In this document: piece after piece, positions 8,862 through 15,600 of the stretch | Position numbering within the stretch: the stretch's first letter is position 1 | How the letters are laid out: each line of letters opens with the position of its first letter | DNA from: Acidobacteriota bacterium | GTDB lineage: Bacteria > Acidobacteriota > Terriglobia > Terriglobales > Acidobacteriaceae | Direction: 5' to 3' | DNA length: 36,623 bases | NCBI GenBank assembly: GCA_003225455.1 | Contig: QIAB01000036.1 | Span: 1,764-38,386 of the forward strand | Translations under genes and position numbers: made by a program | Notes under the pieces: model-generated | Told to the model about the DNA's origin: nothing | What the model saw: the letters and a program-made list of their open reading frames with translations, nothing else | Database searches by the model: none

Positions 8862-9332
8862 ATGAGACCAGGCCCATCAATGGCACTCCTCGCTGTCGCA
8901 GTCTTGGCTGGTTGGGCTCGAACGATCCGAACCGGGGCGTTAATCGACCAATACAGTAGAGCGGATTGCGTCCCTGTGAGATTTATTTCTCGACACACTC
9001 GTGCGTGGGATTACACGCTCAAGACTCGCGAAGGCATAACCGTCCGCATATCCGGGGTGCAGATGCCCGGCGGACGCATCGACGTTAGATATATGCCGGA
9101 TGGAAAAGTGTCCGTCGCGGCGAATGCAGGAGACTATATCTACCCGGCCGACGTGCGCTTCGACCGAACCGACGAGCGCTTGTACATCATGGCGAGTGGG
9201 GTGCCGGCGGCCTTTGGCGGACCGCAGACTTGGCTCTTCGAATACGATCTCCGACGACGACGCCAAACTGGGCGTGCGCGGGTTGATCCAAGTGTGCTGC
9301 CACAAGTGTGTCCCGTGGATAAATCAGACTGA
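8862..9332 (+). CDS. Hypothetical small protein with hydrophobic N-terminus
   Basis: Not recognised. The open frame gives 156 aa. The N-terminus has a short hydrophobic run (MALLAVAVLAGWA) that could be a signal peptide or anchor. The rest is mixed and likely beta-rich (GVQMPGGRIDVRYMPDG, YIYPADVRFDRTDERLYIM, TWLFEYDLRR). Two cysteines, at about 36 and 150, could pair if exported. The start is uncertain: ATG at 8862 has only a weak ribosome site and an in-frame ATG at 8880 is an alternative. It lies divergent from the phosphoesterase gene and upstream of the rpsP promoter, so it is probably a separate transcript. The protein-like composition supports a real gene. Confidence 0.6.
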   Translation: MRPGPSMALLAVAVLAGWARTIRTGALIDQYSRADCVPVRFISRHTRAWDYTLKTREGITVRISGVQMPGGRIDVRYMPDGKVSVAANAGDYIYPADVRFDRTDERLYIMASGVPAAFGGPQTWLFEYDLRRRRQTGRARVDPSVLPQVCPVDKSD

Positions 9333-9356
9333 CCCACTTACCTGCCGTCCCACGCC

Positions 9357-9385
9357 TTGCCATTCCAGCTAACCTCCGGCATAAT
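9357..9385 (+). promoter_or_regulatory. Sigma70-type promoter of the rpsP operon
   Basis: TTGCCA at 9357-9362 and CATAAT at 9380-9385 are separated by 17 bases, each matching five of six consensus positions. Transcription would start near 9392, giving a leader of about 49 bases. The leader contains a small hairpin, CCGGA (9405-9409) with TCCGG (9414-9418), followed by AAGGAAG ahead of the rpsP start. Confidence 0.6.
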
Positions 9386-9440
9386 AAGAGTTTGTCATAA
9401 CTCCCCGGACTCTTCCGGAACAAGGAAGCAATCTGTGTTA

Positions 9441-9692
9441 ATGATTCGTCTGGCGCGCCGAGGTGCGCGCAAGCAACCGCATTACCGAGTGGTCGTCATT
9501 GAGAAGGAACGAGCGCGCAACGGACGGCCGGTCGAGGTGGTCGGGACTTACAATCCGCGCACCAGCCCTGCCAGCGTCGAGCTTAAGCGTGATCGCGTGG
9601 ACTATTGGGTTTCGAAGGGCGCAAAGATGTCTGACCGTGTGAGCAAGATCGTAGCCCAGCCCGCTCCGGCCAGCGCGGGCTCTGTTGCCTGA
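9441..9692 (+). CDS. rpsP: 30S ribosomal protein S16
   Basis: Small-subunit ribosomal protein bS16, 83 aa, the usual size. The N-terminus MIRLARRGARKQPHYRVVV is diagnostic, followed by the family pattern GTYNPRTSP and VDYWVSKGAKMSDRV. The frame opens further upstream (9357), but only the ATG at 9441 gives the conserved N-terminus. AAGGAAG lies about 12 bases ahead of it. It is the first gene of a translation/RNA-processing operon rpsP-khpA-rimM-trmD-rplS-rnhB, a well-known bacterial arrangement. Confidence 0.97.
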   Translation: MIRLARRGARKQPHYRVVVIEKERARNGRPVEVVGTYNPRTSPASVELKRDRVDYWVSKGAKMSDRVSKIVAQPAPASAGSVA

Positions 9693-9731
9693 TCCTGCCG
9701 GCGGATTTACCCACCAATCGAGGAGCTGCAC

Positions 9732-9983
9732 ATGAGCGAACCAAGTGGGGACATGCGCGCTCTGATCGAGCAGATCGCGAAAGCCCTCGTCGATACGCCT
9801 GACCAGGTGTTCGTTAATCAAGTGGAAGAAGATCAGATTTCGGTGCTGGAGCTCGAAGTGGCCGAGAGCGATATGGGCAGGGTGATTGGCAGGTCAGGGC
9901 GCACCGCCAAGGCTATGCGCAGCCTGTTGGCAGCCGCAGAATTGAAGTTTGGGAAGCACTACGAACTGGAGATTTTGGAGTAG
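9732..9983 (+). CDS. khpA: KH-domain RNA-binding protein
   Basis: Small single-KH-domain RNA-binding protein, 83 aa (KhpA/YlqC family). The GxxG loop typical of KH domains is visible as VIGRSGRTAKAMRSLL in the second half. In other bacteria KhpA forms a complex with KhpB and affects cell division and RNA fate, which is family knowledge. GAGGAG six bases before the ATG is a strong ribosome site. Its position between rpsP and rimM is a common bacterial arrangement and supports the name. Confidence 0.94.
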   Translation: MSEPSGDMRALIEQIAKALVDTPDQVFVNQVEEDQISVLELEVAESDMGRVIGRSGRTAKAMRSLLAAAELKFGKHYELEILE

Positions 9984-10021
9984 GCGAGTCGCGGCCCAAT
10001 CACGCCCGGTTGAGTGAACGA

Positions 10022-10600
10022 ATGACCGGCGAGTTCATCACTCTCGCACGCGTGCTCAAATCGCAGGGGCGGCGCGGGGAAGTTGCAGCGGAAGTACACA
10101 GCGACGTTCCGGATCGATTTCGCGCAGGAATGCACCTGTGGAGCCTGGCCGAAGATGGTTCCCGGCGCGAATTGCAAATTGAAGGCTTGTGGCCGCACAA
10201 GGGCCAAGTGATCCTGAAGTTTGCCGGAATCGATTCCATTTCCCAGGCGGACGAGCTTGCCGGTTGCGAATTGCAGGTGCCGCAGGAAGAACGAGCGCAG
10301 CTTGAGCCGGGTTGGAATTATTTGAGCGATCTGATCGGGTGCACGATTTTCGACGAAGATCGCGAGCTTGGAAAGATTGACGAAGTGCGGTTTCATGCTG
10401 GCGAGGCCCCGGTGTTGGTCGTGAAGGCGGAATCAAAGGAATACGAGATACCGTACGCGGAAGCCTACGTTCGAGAGGTAGATGTCTCGCACAGGCAGAT
10501 TCGGATGTCATTACCGGAGGGCCTGCTCGAGATCAACGCGCCGCTTACGGCGGAAGAGAAACTCGCGCAAAGAAAGGCAACGCGCAAAGGGAAAAAGTAA
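10022..10600 (+). CDS. rimM: Ribosome maturation factor RimM
   Basis: 16S rRNA processing factor that binds S19 during assembly of the 30S head. About 192 aa. The N-terminal RimM beta-barrel starts [21 protein letters not shown]. The C-terminal PRC-barrel part includes [19 protein letters not shown] and [15 protein letters not shown]. The C-terminus is lysine-rich. A TTG four codons upstream (10010) could also start the frame. I prefer ATG 10022 because it puts FITLARV close to the N-terminus as in the family. The stop codon lies at the edge of a long inverted repeat. Confidence 0.95.
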   Translation: MTGEFITLARVLKSQGRRGEVAAEVHSDVPDRFRAGMHLWSLAEDGSRRELQIEGLWPHKGQVILKFAGIDSISQADELAGCELQVPQEERAQLEPGWNYLSDLIGCTIFDEDRELGKIDEVRFHAGEAPVLVVKAESKEYEIPYAEAYVREVDVSHRQIRMSLPEGLLEINAPLTAEEKLAQRKATRKGKK

Positions 10601-10640
10601 CCACCGAGCTTCACAAAGCCCTCGGTGTTCCTCGGTGGTT
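10599..10640. repeat. Inverted repeat between rimM and trmD, CACCGAGG type
   Basis: AACCACCGAG (10599-10608) is the exact reverse complement of CTCGGTGGTT (10631-10640). A further CTCGGTG at 10621-10627 could pair alternatively. The 22-base loop and lack of a U-tract argue against an intrinsic terminator. The minus-strand units CCACCGAGGA and ACACCGAGGG share the 10-base period of the element at 5719-5744. It lies inside an operon, so it may affect mRNA processing or translation of trmD. Confidence 0.6.
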
Positions 10641-10656
10641 ATGTTTCGGGTCCGCA

Positions 10657-11463
10657 ATGAAGATCGACATTGTAACGATCTTTCCAGACTTCTTCCGCGG
10701 ACCGCTGGATTATGGCATCGTCCGCCGGGCGCGGGAAGCAGGCCTGGTCACGATTGAAGTTCACGACCTGCGAGCGTTCGCGCACGACAGGCATCGCACC
10801 GTCGATGACCGCCCATTCGGCGGGGGCGCAGGCATGGTGCTGAAGCCGGAACCGATCTTTGAGTGTATAGAGGCACTAAATATGCCGTCACGCGAGCAGC
10901 GCGCCGGTAAGAATCAGAGTGTGGTGCTGCTTTCGCCTCAGGGCAAACGCTTTGACCAGCAGGTTGCAGGCGAATTAGCCAAGGTTGAGCGGGTTGTCCT
11001 CATCTGTGGCCGCTATGAAGGCGTGGATGAACGCGTCGGCGAATATCTGGCGGACTGCGAATTGTCCATCGGCGATTACGTCCTGAGCGGCGGTGAGCTG
11101 GGCGCGGCGGTGATCGTGGATGCGGTTACGCGGCTGATTCCCGGCGCAGTGGGCAACGAAGTTTCCACGCGGCAAGAGTCGTTCACTGCGGCTGAACTTG
11201 GCAGTGGCGATGGTCCCGGCTCAACGTGCGCGTCCGGCGGGCTGCTGGACTATCCGCATTACACGCGCCCTGCGGAGTTCCGTGGTATGCAGGTTCCCGA
11301 GGTTCTGGTTTCAGGGAACCACGAAGAAATACGTCGTTGGCGACGGCTGGTTGCGCTGAAGAAGACCTTGAGAAATCGTCCAGATTTAATAGCAGGGACG
11401 ACGCTAAGTGAGGAAGATAAACGATTGCTGGACCGGATCAAAAGCGGGACTGAAAATATCTGA
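10657..11463 (+). CDS. trmD: tRNA (guanine-N1-)-methyltransferase TrmD
   Basis: SPOUT methyltransferase that makes m1G37 in tRNAs using S-adenosylmethionine and prevents +1 frameshifting. 268 aa. The start [13 protein letters not shown] is diagnostic. [16 protein letters not shown] (52-67), the trefoil-knot cofactor site [10 protein letters not shown] (118-127) and [14 protein letters not shown] (137-150) are all present. The interdomain linker between ESFT and [11 protein letters not shown] carries roughly 18 extra residues, rich in Gly/Ser, compared with the common form. It lies third from the end of the rpsP operon, with a 56-base gap to rimM that contains the inverted repeat. Confidence 0.97.
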   Translation: MKIDIVTIFPDFFRGPLDYGIVRRAREAGLVTIEVHDLRAFAHDRHRTVDDRPFGGGAGMVLKPEPIFECIEALNMPSREQRAGKNQSVVLLSPQGKRFDQQVAGELAKVERVVLICGRYEGVDERVGEYLADCELSIGDYVLSGGELGAAVIVDAVTRLIPGAVGNEVSTRQESFTAAELGSGDGPGSTCASGGLLDYPHYTRPAEFRGMQVPEVLVSGNHEEIRRWRRLVALKKTLRNRPDLIAGTTLSEEDKRLLDRIKSGTENI

Positions 11464-11479
11464 ACGAAGGGACAAGACC

Positions 11480-11854
11480 ATGTCGAACCTGATTATTGAA
11501 AAATTGCTGGCTAAGGCAAAGCGCACCGATATTCCCGACTTTGCTCCGGGAGACACCATTCGCGTGCATGTGAAGATCAAAGAAGGCGACAAAGAACGCT
11601 TGCAGGCCTTCGAAGGCGTGGTGATCGCGCGCACTCGCGGTCCTCAAGCCAGCTTCACCGTGCGCAAGATCAGCTTTGGCCAGGGCGTGGAACGCATTTT
11701 CCCGCTCAATTCACGGGTCATCGACAAGATAGATCTTTTGCGTTCTTCTCGTGTGCGTCGTGCCAAGCTGTATTATCTACGCGGTCTCAGAGGCAAAGCC
11801 GCTCGCTTGAAGGATGTTGAAAAGGAGCGGGCGACGGCAGAAGTGGCAGGATAG
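11480..11854 (+). CDS. rplS: 50S ribosomal protein L19
   Basis: Large-subunit protein bL19, 124 aa, at the 30S-50S interface. Family blocks seen: [52 protein letters not shown] and [15 protein letters not shown]. The ATG at 11480 follows a GAAGGGAC ribosome site. The frame stays open further upstream inside trmD, but that part is not conserved. It starts 16 bases after trmD, as is usual. Confidence 0.97.
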   Translation: MSNLIIEKLLAKAKRTDIPDFAPGDTIRVHVKIKEGDKERLQAFEGVVIARTRGPQASFTVRKISFGQGVERIFPLNSRVIDKIDLLRSSRVRRAKLYYLRGLRGKAARLKDVEKERATAEVAG

Positions 11855-11920
11855 GATCAAGGGGGCACCGGGTTTTTCCACAGGTTGCGTGCGAAGCCAA
11901 AGTGGGCGAAGATTCATGCC

Positions 11921-12679
11921 ATGCCACGCAAGCCGAACTCCACCCCGGAAAAACAGCTTTCTCCCTCGGCTGCGAAGTTACGTTTGCTCAAACGGCTTCG
12001 CTGTACATTGAAATTCGAGAAGCTGGCTTGGGCTCTGGGTGCGCATCTCGTCGCCGGGGTCGATGAAGTCGGGCGTGGCTCTCTCTTTGGACCGGTAGTT
12101 GCCGCCGCGGTCGTCCTCGACCCGGCATATCGCATTCGCGGCTTGCGTGATTCCAAACTTTTGTTTCCGGAAAAGCGTCAGGTATTAGCAGAACGTATTC
12201 GCCATCATACAATTGCATGGTCGATTGCTGCCGTAGATGCGGCGCGCATCGATCAAATCAATATTTATCAGGCGTCGCGAGTGGCCATGCGCGAGGCGGT
12301 GCTGGGACTTCAGCCGGGCCCCGATCATCTGCTAATCGACGCGCTACGGCTCGATTGCGATCTTCCACAACGCCCCATCATTCACGGCGATGCGCTCTCT
12401 GCCTCGATTGCGGCTGCGTCCATTCTGGCCAAGGTTGAACGTGACCGCCTGGTCACGGAATGGGATCCTGTATTCCCGGTATATGGATTGGCGTCGAACA
12501 AAGGCTACAGCACGCCACGGCACCTCGCCGCACTGCGCGAACATGGGCCGTCTCCACTGCACCGGCAATCGTTCGCTCCGGTGTGGAATGCGCCTGTACC
12601 GCAGGAGGTTTTGGAGTTCATGCTCGCGGAAGAAACGGCAGATCAACTGCCAGAGATCATGGCGGCCGCAAGCTCATGA
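11921..12679 (+). CDS. rnhB: Ribonuclease HII
   Basis: Metal-dependent nuclease that removes RNA or single ribonucleotides from RNA-DNA hybrids. About 252 aa. The signature VDEVGRGSLFGPVVAAAV supplies the first two acidic residues. LLIDALRLD and SILAKVERDR supply the remaining aspartates of the DEDD site. SNKGYSTPRHLAALREHGPS is the usual C-terminal block. An N-terminal extension of about 40 residues, basic and Ser/Pro-rich, precedes the catalytic core. A TTG at 11885 is an alternative start. Its place after rplS is conserved in many bacteria. Confidence 0.95.
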   Translation: MPRKPNSTPEKQLSPSAAKLRLLKRLRCTLKFEKLAWALGAHLVAGVDEVGRGSLFGPVVAAAVVLDPAYRIRGLRDSKLLFPEKRQVLAERIRHHTIAWSIAAVDAARIDQINIYQASRVAMREAVLGLQPGPDHLLIDALRLDCDLPQRPIIHGDALSASIAAASILAKVERDRLVTEWDPVFPVYGLASNKGYSTPRHLAALREHGPSPLHRQSFAPVWNAPVPQEVLEFMLAEETADQLPEIMAAASS

Positions 12680-12756
12680 ACTCGTTCACCTTCAAACATA
12701 ATTTCTGCACGGGCGAGGAATCCTGCACCTGCATCGTTTGAAATACAATTCCCAGC

Positions 12757-13503
12757 ATGTTTCGCATGATGGTGGTCACGGCTCACCCGGATGATGAAGC
12801 CGGGAACTTCGGCGGATCGCTGCGGCTGTACGCCGAGCAGGGCGTCGAAACCTACGTGGTGTGCCTCACGCCGGGACAAGCGGCAACGCATCGCGGCGGC
12901 GCTCGCAATGATCAGGAACTCGCAGCCATGCGGCGCAGCGAATTCGCCGCGTCGTGCGAGATTTTGAAAGTCAGCCGCGGCATTGTGCTCGACTATCCCG
13001 ATGGCAAGCTGCACCGGCAGGATTTGTACAGAGTTGTCTGCGATCTGACTCTGCTGGTTCGGCAATTTCGTCCGCAAATCATACTCACATTTGGAAGCGA
13101 GGGTGGAGTGACAGCGCATACCGATCACTCTATGGCGGGCATTTTCGCCACGCTGGCCTTCCAGTGGGCAGGGCGGAGCAATCGCTATCCCGATCAAATC
13201 AGTGAACATACCAGTCCGCATCGCGCGCAGAAACTGTACTACTCAACTACGGATTTCACATTGCCCGACCGGCAGCCCATTACTTTCCCGCCTGCGACCG
13301 CCGTGATTGATATAGGCGCCGCACTCGAAACCAAGATTGCAGCATTCAAAGCACACAAGTCTCAGTCGTCGCTCTGGCCCATATTCGAGGGAAACGTGCG
13401 CCAGCGCGGACGGGTAGAGATGTTTCATCTGGCGGCCACCCTGAAGCCCGGATCGTGCGAAATGGAGACGGACTTGTTCGCGGGAATCGACGAAAATCTT
13501 TGA
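12757..13503 (+). CDS. PIG-L/LmbE family zinc deacetylase
   Basis: Zinc-dependent N-deacetylase family, 248 aa. The metal-site motif AHPDDE lies at 9-14 (His10, Asp13 by family precedent), and the third ligand region HTDH is at 121-124. Members deacetylate GlcNAc conjugates, as in bacillithiol (BshB), mycothiol or GPI synthesis, or release acetyl groups from antibiotics. Nothing nearby identifies the substrate and no bshA or bshC is in the window. The start could be either of two close ATGs (12757 or 12766), both with weak ribosome sites. It is separated from rnhB by 77 bases and is probably not part of that operon. Confidence 0.9.
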   Translation: MFRMMVVTAHPDDEAGNFGGSLRLYAEQGVETYVVCLTPGQAATHRGGARNDQELAAMRRSEFAASCEILKVSRGIVLDYPDGKLHRQDLYRVVCDLTLLVRQFRPQIILTFGSEGGVTAHTDHSMAGIFATLAFQWAGRSNRYPDQISEHTSPHRAQKLYYSTTDFTLPDRQPITFPPATAVIDIGAALETKIAAFKAHKSQSSLWPIFEGNVRQRGRVEMFHLAATLKPGSCEMETDLFAGIDENL

Positions 13504-13794
13504 CCATCCACCTGAGTGTGGACCACCTAGCGTTGAGCCGACGGGCAGCCGCCGAGTCGCCACGTCAATAGGTAATCTTGTCCCGATCCCTGAGATCCAC
13601 TCAGATATTCCCTTAGTGCATTCAGAACAAGACCTGATCGCTTACAGGACTCAGTGCATCTCGCGTCTGGGCATGCGGCGATCGTCGGCATCTCCTGGTA
13701 CTACGTCCCTCTTGAATTAAGGTTTCAACGGGATTGCCGATGTGCTGATATCGAAGTAGAAGAAGTTCATGCGCATCGCGCTAAGGAAGGCAGC
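13504..13794. other. Intergenic region ahead of the VWFA gene
   Basis: About 290 bases. A small hairpin, TCCAC (13507-13511) with GTGGA (13518-13522), follows the PIG-L stop but has no U-tract. No convincing promoter or RNA motif was recognised. The right end holds the strong ribosome site AAGGAAGG (13783-13790) for the next gene. An in-frame extension to 13654 is open but unlike a signal peptide. Confidence 0.5.
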
Positions 13795-14841
13795 ATGCAG
13801 CTTGGGAACCAACTTTCCTTGCGGGTGAACCGGGCCTTTGCTCTCCTGCTCGTTGTTCTTGTTATAAGTGTGCCGCCAGTCTCGTCCCAGAGCGCCATAG
13901 ATGAAGTTCATATCCAACCGCGAATGATGCTGCCCGCAACCAACGGAACCTCAACCAACGGGGCCATGGATCCGATTGCTGTTTCCGAATCCGGCCCAAA
14001 ACCGATGAAGGTGAACGTTAACCTGGTGCTCGTACCGGTCACAATCATGGATGGCATGAACCGGCTGGTCCAGGGCTTGGACCGCAACAGCTTCCAAGTC
14101 TTGGAAGGCAAGACAGAACAGCAAATCCGTTATTTTTCCAGTGAAGACGCCCCAGTCTCGATGGGCATCATTCTTGACATCAGCGGCAGCATGAAGAGCA
14201 AGCTGGATCGCGCTCGCGAGGCAGTAGTCAGATTTATTAACGATGCCAATCCGGACGACGAATTCTTCATGGTTACTTTTTCCGACAAGCCTGAATTGGT
14301 CTCGGATTTCACACAAAACGTCGAAGATATTCAGGGCAAGCTTCTCTATGCGGCTCCCAAGGGCCGCACAGCCTTGCTGGACGCGATCTATATGGGAATC
14401 GCCAAGATGCGGCAAGCAAAGCATCAACGCAAGGCGCTGCTGATCATCTCCGATGGTGGCGATAATCACAGCCGCTACACCGAAAGAGAGATCGTTTCCC
14501 TGGTGAAGGAAGCGGATGTGATGATCTACGGAATCGGAATTTACAATCACTACTTCCCTACCCAGGAAGAGATGCTTGGGCCCGAGCTGCTGCGTAGCAT
14601 TAGCGAGGTAACTGGCGGAACCTCATTCTCCATCGACGATCCCAACGATCTGGTGGATGCGGCGAAATCGGTCGGTATCATGTTGCGCAATCAGTACTTG
14701 CTCGGCTACCGGCCAGCGGCCACAAAGAAAGATGGCAAGTGGCACAAGATCAAAATTATTTTCAGGCGCCCGAAGAAATTGAAGCTCCCTGGAACTTTTC
14801 ACGTTTATGCGCGATCAGGTTACTACGCGGCGGCAGAATAG
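13795..14841 (+). CDS. Secreted VWFA-domain protein (acidobacterial type)
   Basis: Exported von Willebrand factor A domain protein, 348 aa. A signal peptide covers about 1-33 (AFALLLVVLVISVPPVSSQS). A linker and small beta region follow (VNVNLVLVPVTIMDG, 74-87; SFQVLEGKTEQQIRYFSSED), then a VWA domain from about 122. The MIDAS metal site looks complete: DISGS at 128-132, Thr192 in KGRTALLDAIY and Asp220 in ISDGGDN. The C-terminal LGYRPA and HVYARSGYYAA match the VWFA-related family widespread in Acidobacteria. It probably binds a protein or surface ligand outside the cytoplasm. AAGGAAGG four bases before the ATG fixes the start. Confidence 0.92.
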   Translation: MQLGNQLSLRVNRAFALLLVVLVISVPPVSSQSAIDEVHIQPRMMLPATNGTSTNGAMDPIAVSESGPKPMKVNVNLVLVPVTIMDGMNRLVQGLDRNSFQVLEGKTEQQIRYFSSEDAPVSMGIILDISGSMKSKLDRAREAVVRFINDANPDDEFFMVTFSDKPELVSDFTQNVEDIQGKLLYAAPKGRTALLDAIYMGIAKMRQAKHQRKALLIISDGGDNHSRYTEREIVSLVKEADVMIYGIGIYNHYFPTQEEMLGPELLRSISEVTGGTSFSIDDPNDLVDAAKSVGIMLRNQYLLGYRPAATKKDGKWHKIKIIFRRPKKLKLPGTFHVYARSGYYAAAE

Positions 14842-14987
14842 ATACAGATCGGTGGATGGCCAACGGGCCGGCGTGGAAAATACAGAATTCACCCGATTCG
14901 ATCCCGCACTTTAAGGTGAGATAAAGCTTCTGCGCACTCCTGAACCTACGATTCTGGCCTCCAGCCGCAAGGACTGACCAATTCGCA

Positions 14988-15239
14988 ATGGCTACCCTAT
15001 GTGCCAACCCGGCCTGCCGTGCTCCCCTCCGCTACCTGCGCGATGGCAGGCTGTTTCAATTCGAAGTGCGAGCTGTCGGCCCCGGGAAGGTCCCTCCCCA
15101 GCACCAAGTTTCCCATTTCTGGCTTTGCGGGCAGTGCTCGTCGACTATGACATTAACGTTCGATAACGCCAGAGGGGTCATGGCGATTCCGCGGCAAGCC
15201 GCTGATGAAAATAGCGCCCGCCAGATTACCGAGCCGTAA
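14988..15239 (+). CDS. Small zinc-ribbon protein
   Basis: Unnamed 83-aa protein with a likely zinc ribbon. Cysteine pairs C5-x4-C10 and C47-x2-C50 (WLCGQC) flank a region with aromatic residues (YLRDGRLFQFEV). No other domain is visible. Small proteins of this look are familiar as orphans in acidobacterial genomes, which is a recollection not checked here. The zinc-ribbon call rests only on the cysteine spacing. It lies 146 bases downstream of the VWFA gene on the same strand and could be co-transcribed. The function is unknown. Confidence 0.7.
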   Translation: MATLCANPACRAPLRYLRDGRLFQFEVRAVGPGKVPPQHQVSHFWLCGQCSSTMTLTFDNARGVMAIPRQAADENSARQITEP

Positions 15240-15600
15240 GCGTTCGTAAAATCAAGATTGAAACGTCGTTTACAGTGGAAAGAACTGCCTAGCAGGAATT
15301 CGTCTGAAAAGGCCCAAAAATAGGGAGGGGCAGGCTCCGGCCGTTTAAGGGGAGGTAGCCGATGCCTGCCTTCCGTCTCCTTCGCGTTGGGGTTATTGTG
15401 ATAAATACTCCTGGCGCAGGAATGTCGCCTATCGGGATTATCCTGTATTTTTCAGATGGCATCGCCCTATGGAGACAGTCATTAAGGAAATTCCCTGGGG
15501 GGCGTTGGCCGAGCCAGGTCCCAGAGCCATTCAGGGCCTTCAAGTCCCAGCAGCAGCAACGTTTAGCGATAAATTCGCCTCTCACGGGCTTCGAGGCGCC
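15240..15600 (+). other. Leader region of the GH15 gene
   Basis: A 361-base stretch without a convincing gene. GGCAGGC (15329-15335) pairs perfectly with GCCTGCC (15364-15370), and the inner CGGC (15338-15341) pairs with GCCG (15358-15361). This suggests a folded mRNA leader. A strong ribosome-like site GGGGAGG (15349-15355) sits inside the fold, six bases ahead of an ATG at 15362. That ATG opens a frame out of phase with the GH15 gene. I could not match it to a known riboswitch. Confidence 0.4.

Noticed and set aside
10599-10640. Intrinsic terminator between rimM and trmD
   Set aside because: The 22-base loop, absence of a U-tract and position inside a conserved operon argue against it.
15300-15375. 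Resemblance to a GEMM (cyclic di-GMP) riboswitch: CTCCGGCC and GGTAGCCG segments
   Set aside because: The conserved core segment ACGCAAAGCC and the tetraloop/receptor pattern are not present. Only short pieces match, so I kept it as an unnamed structured leader.
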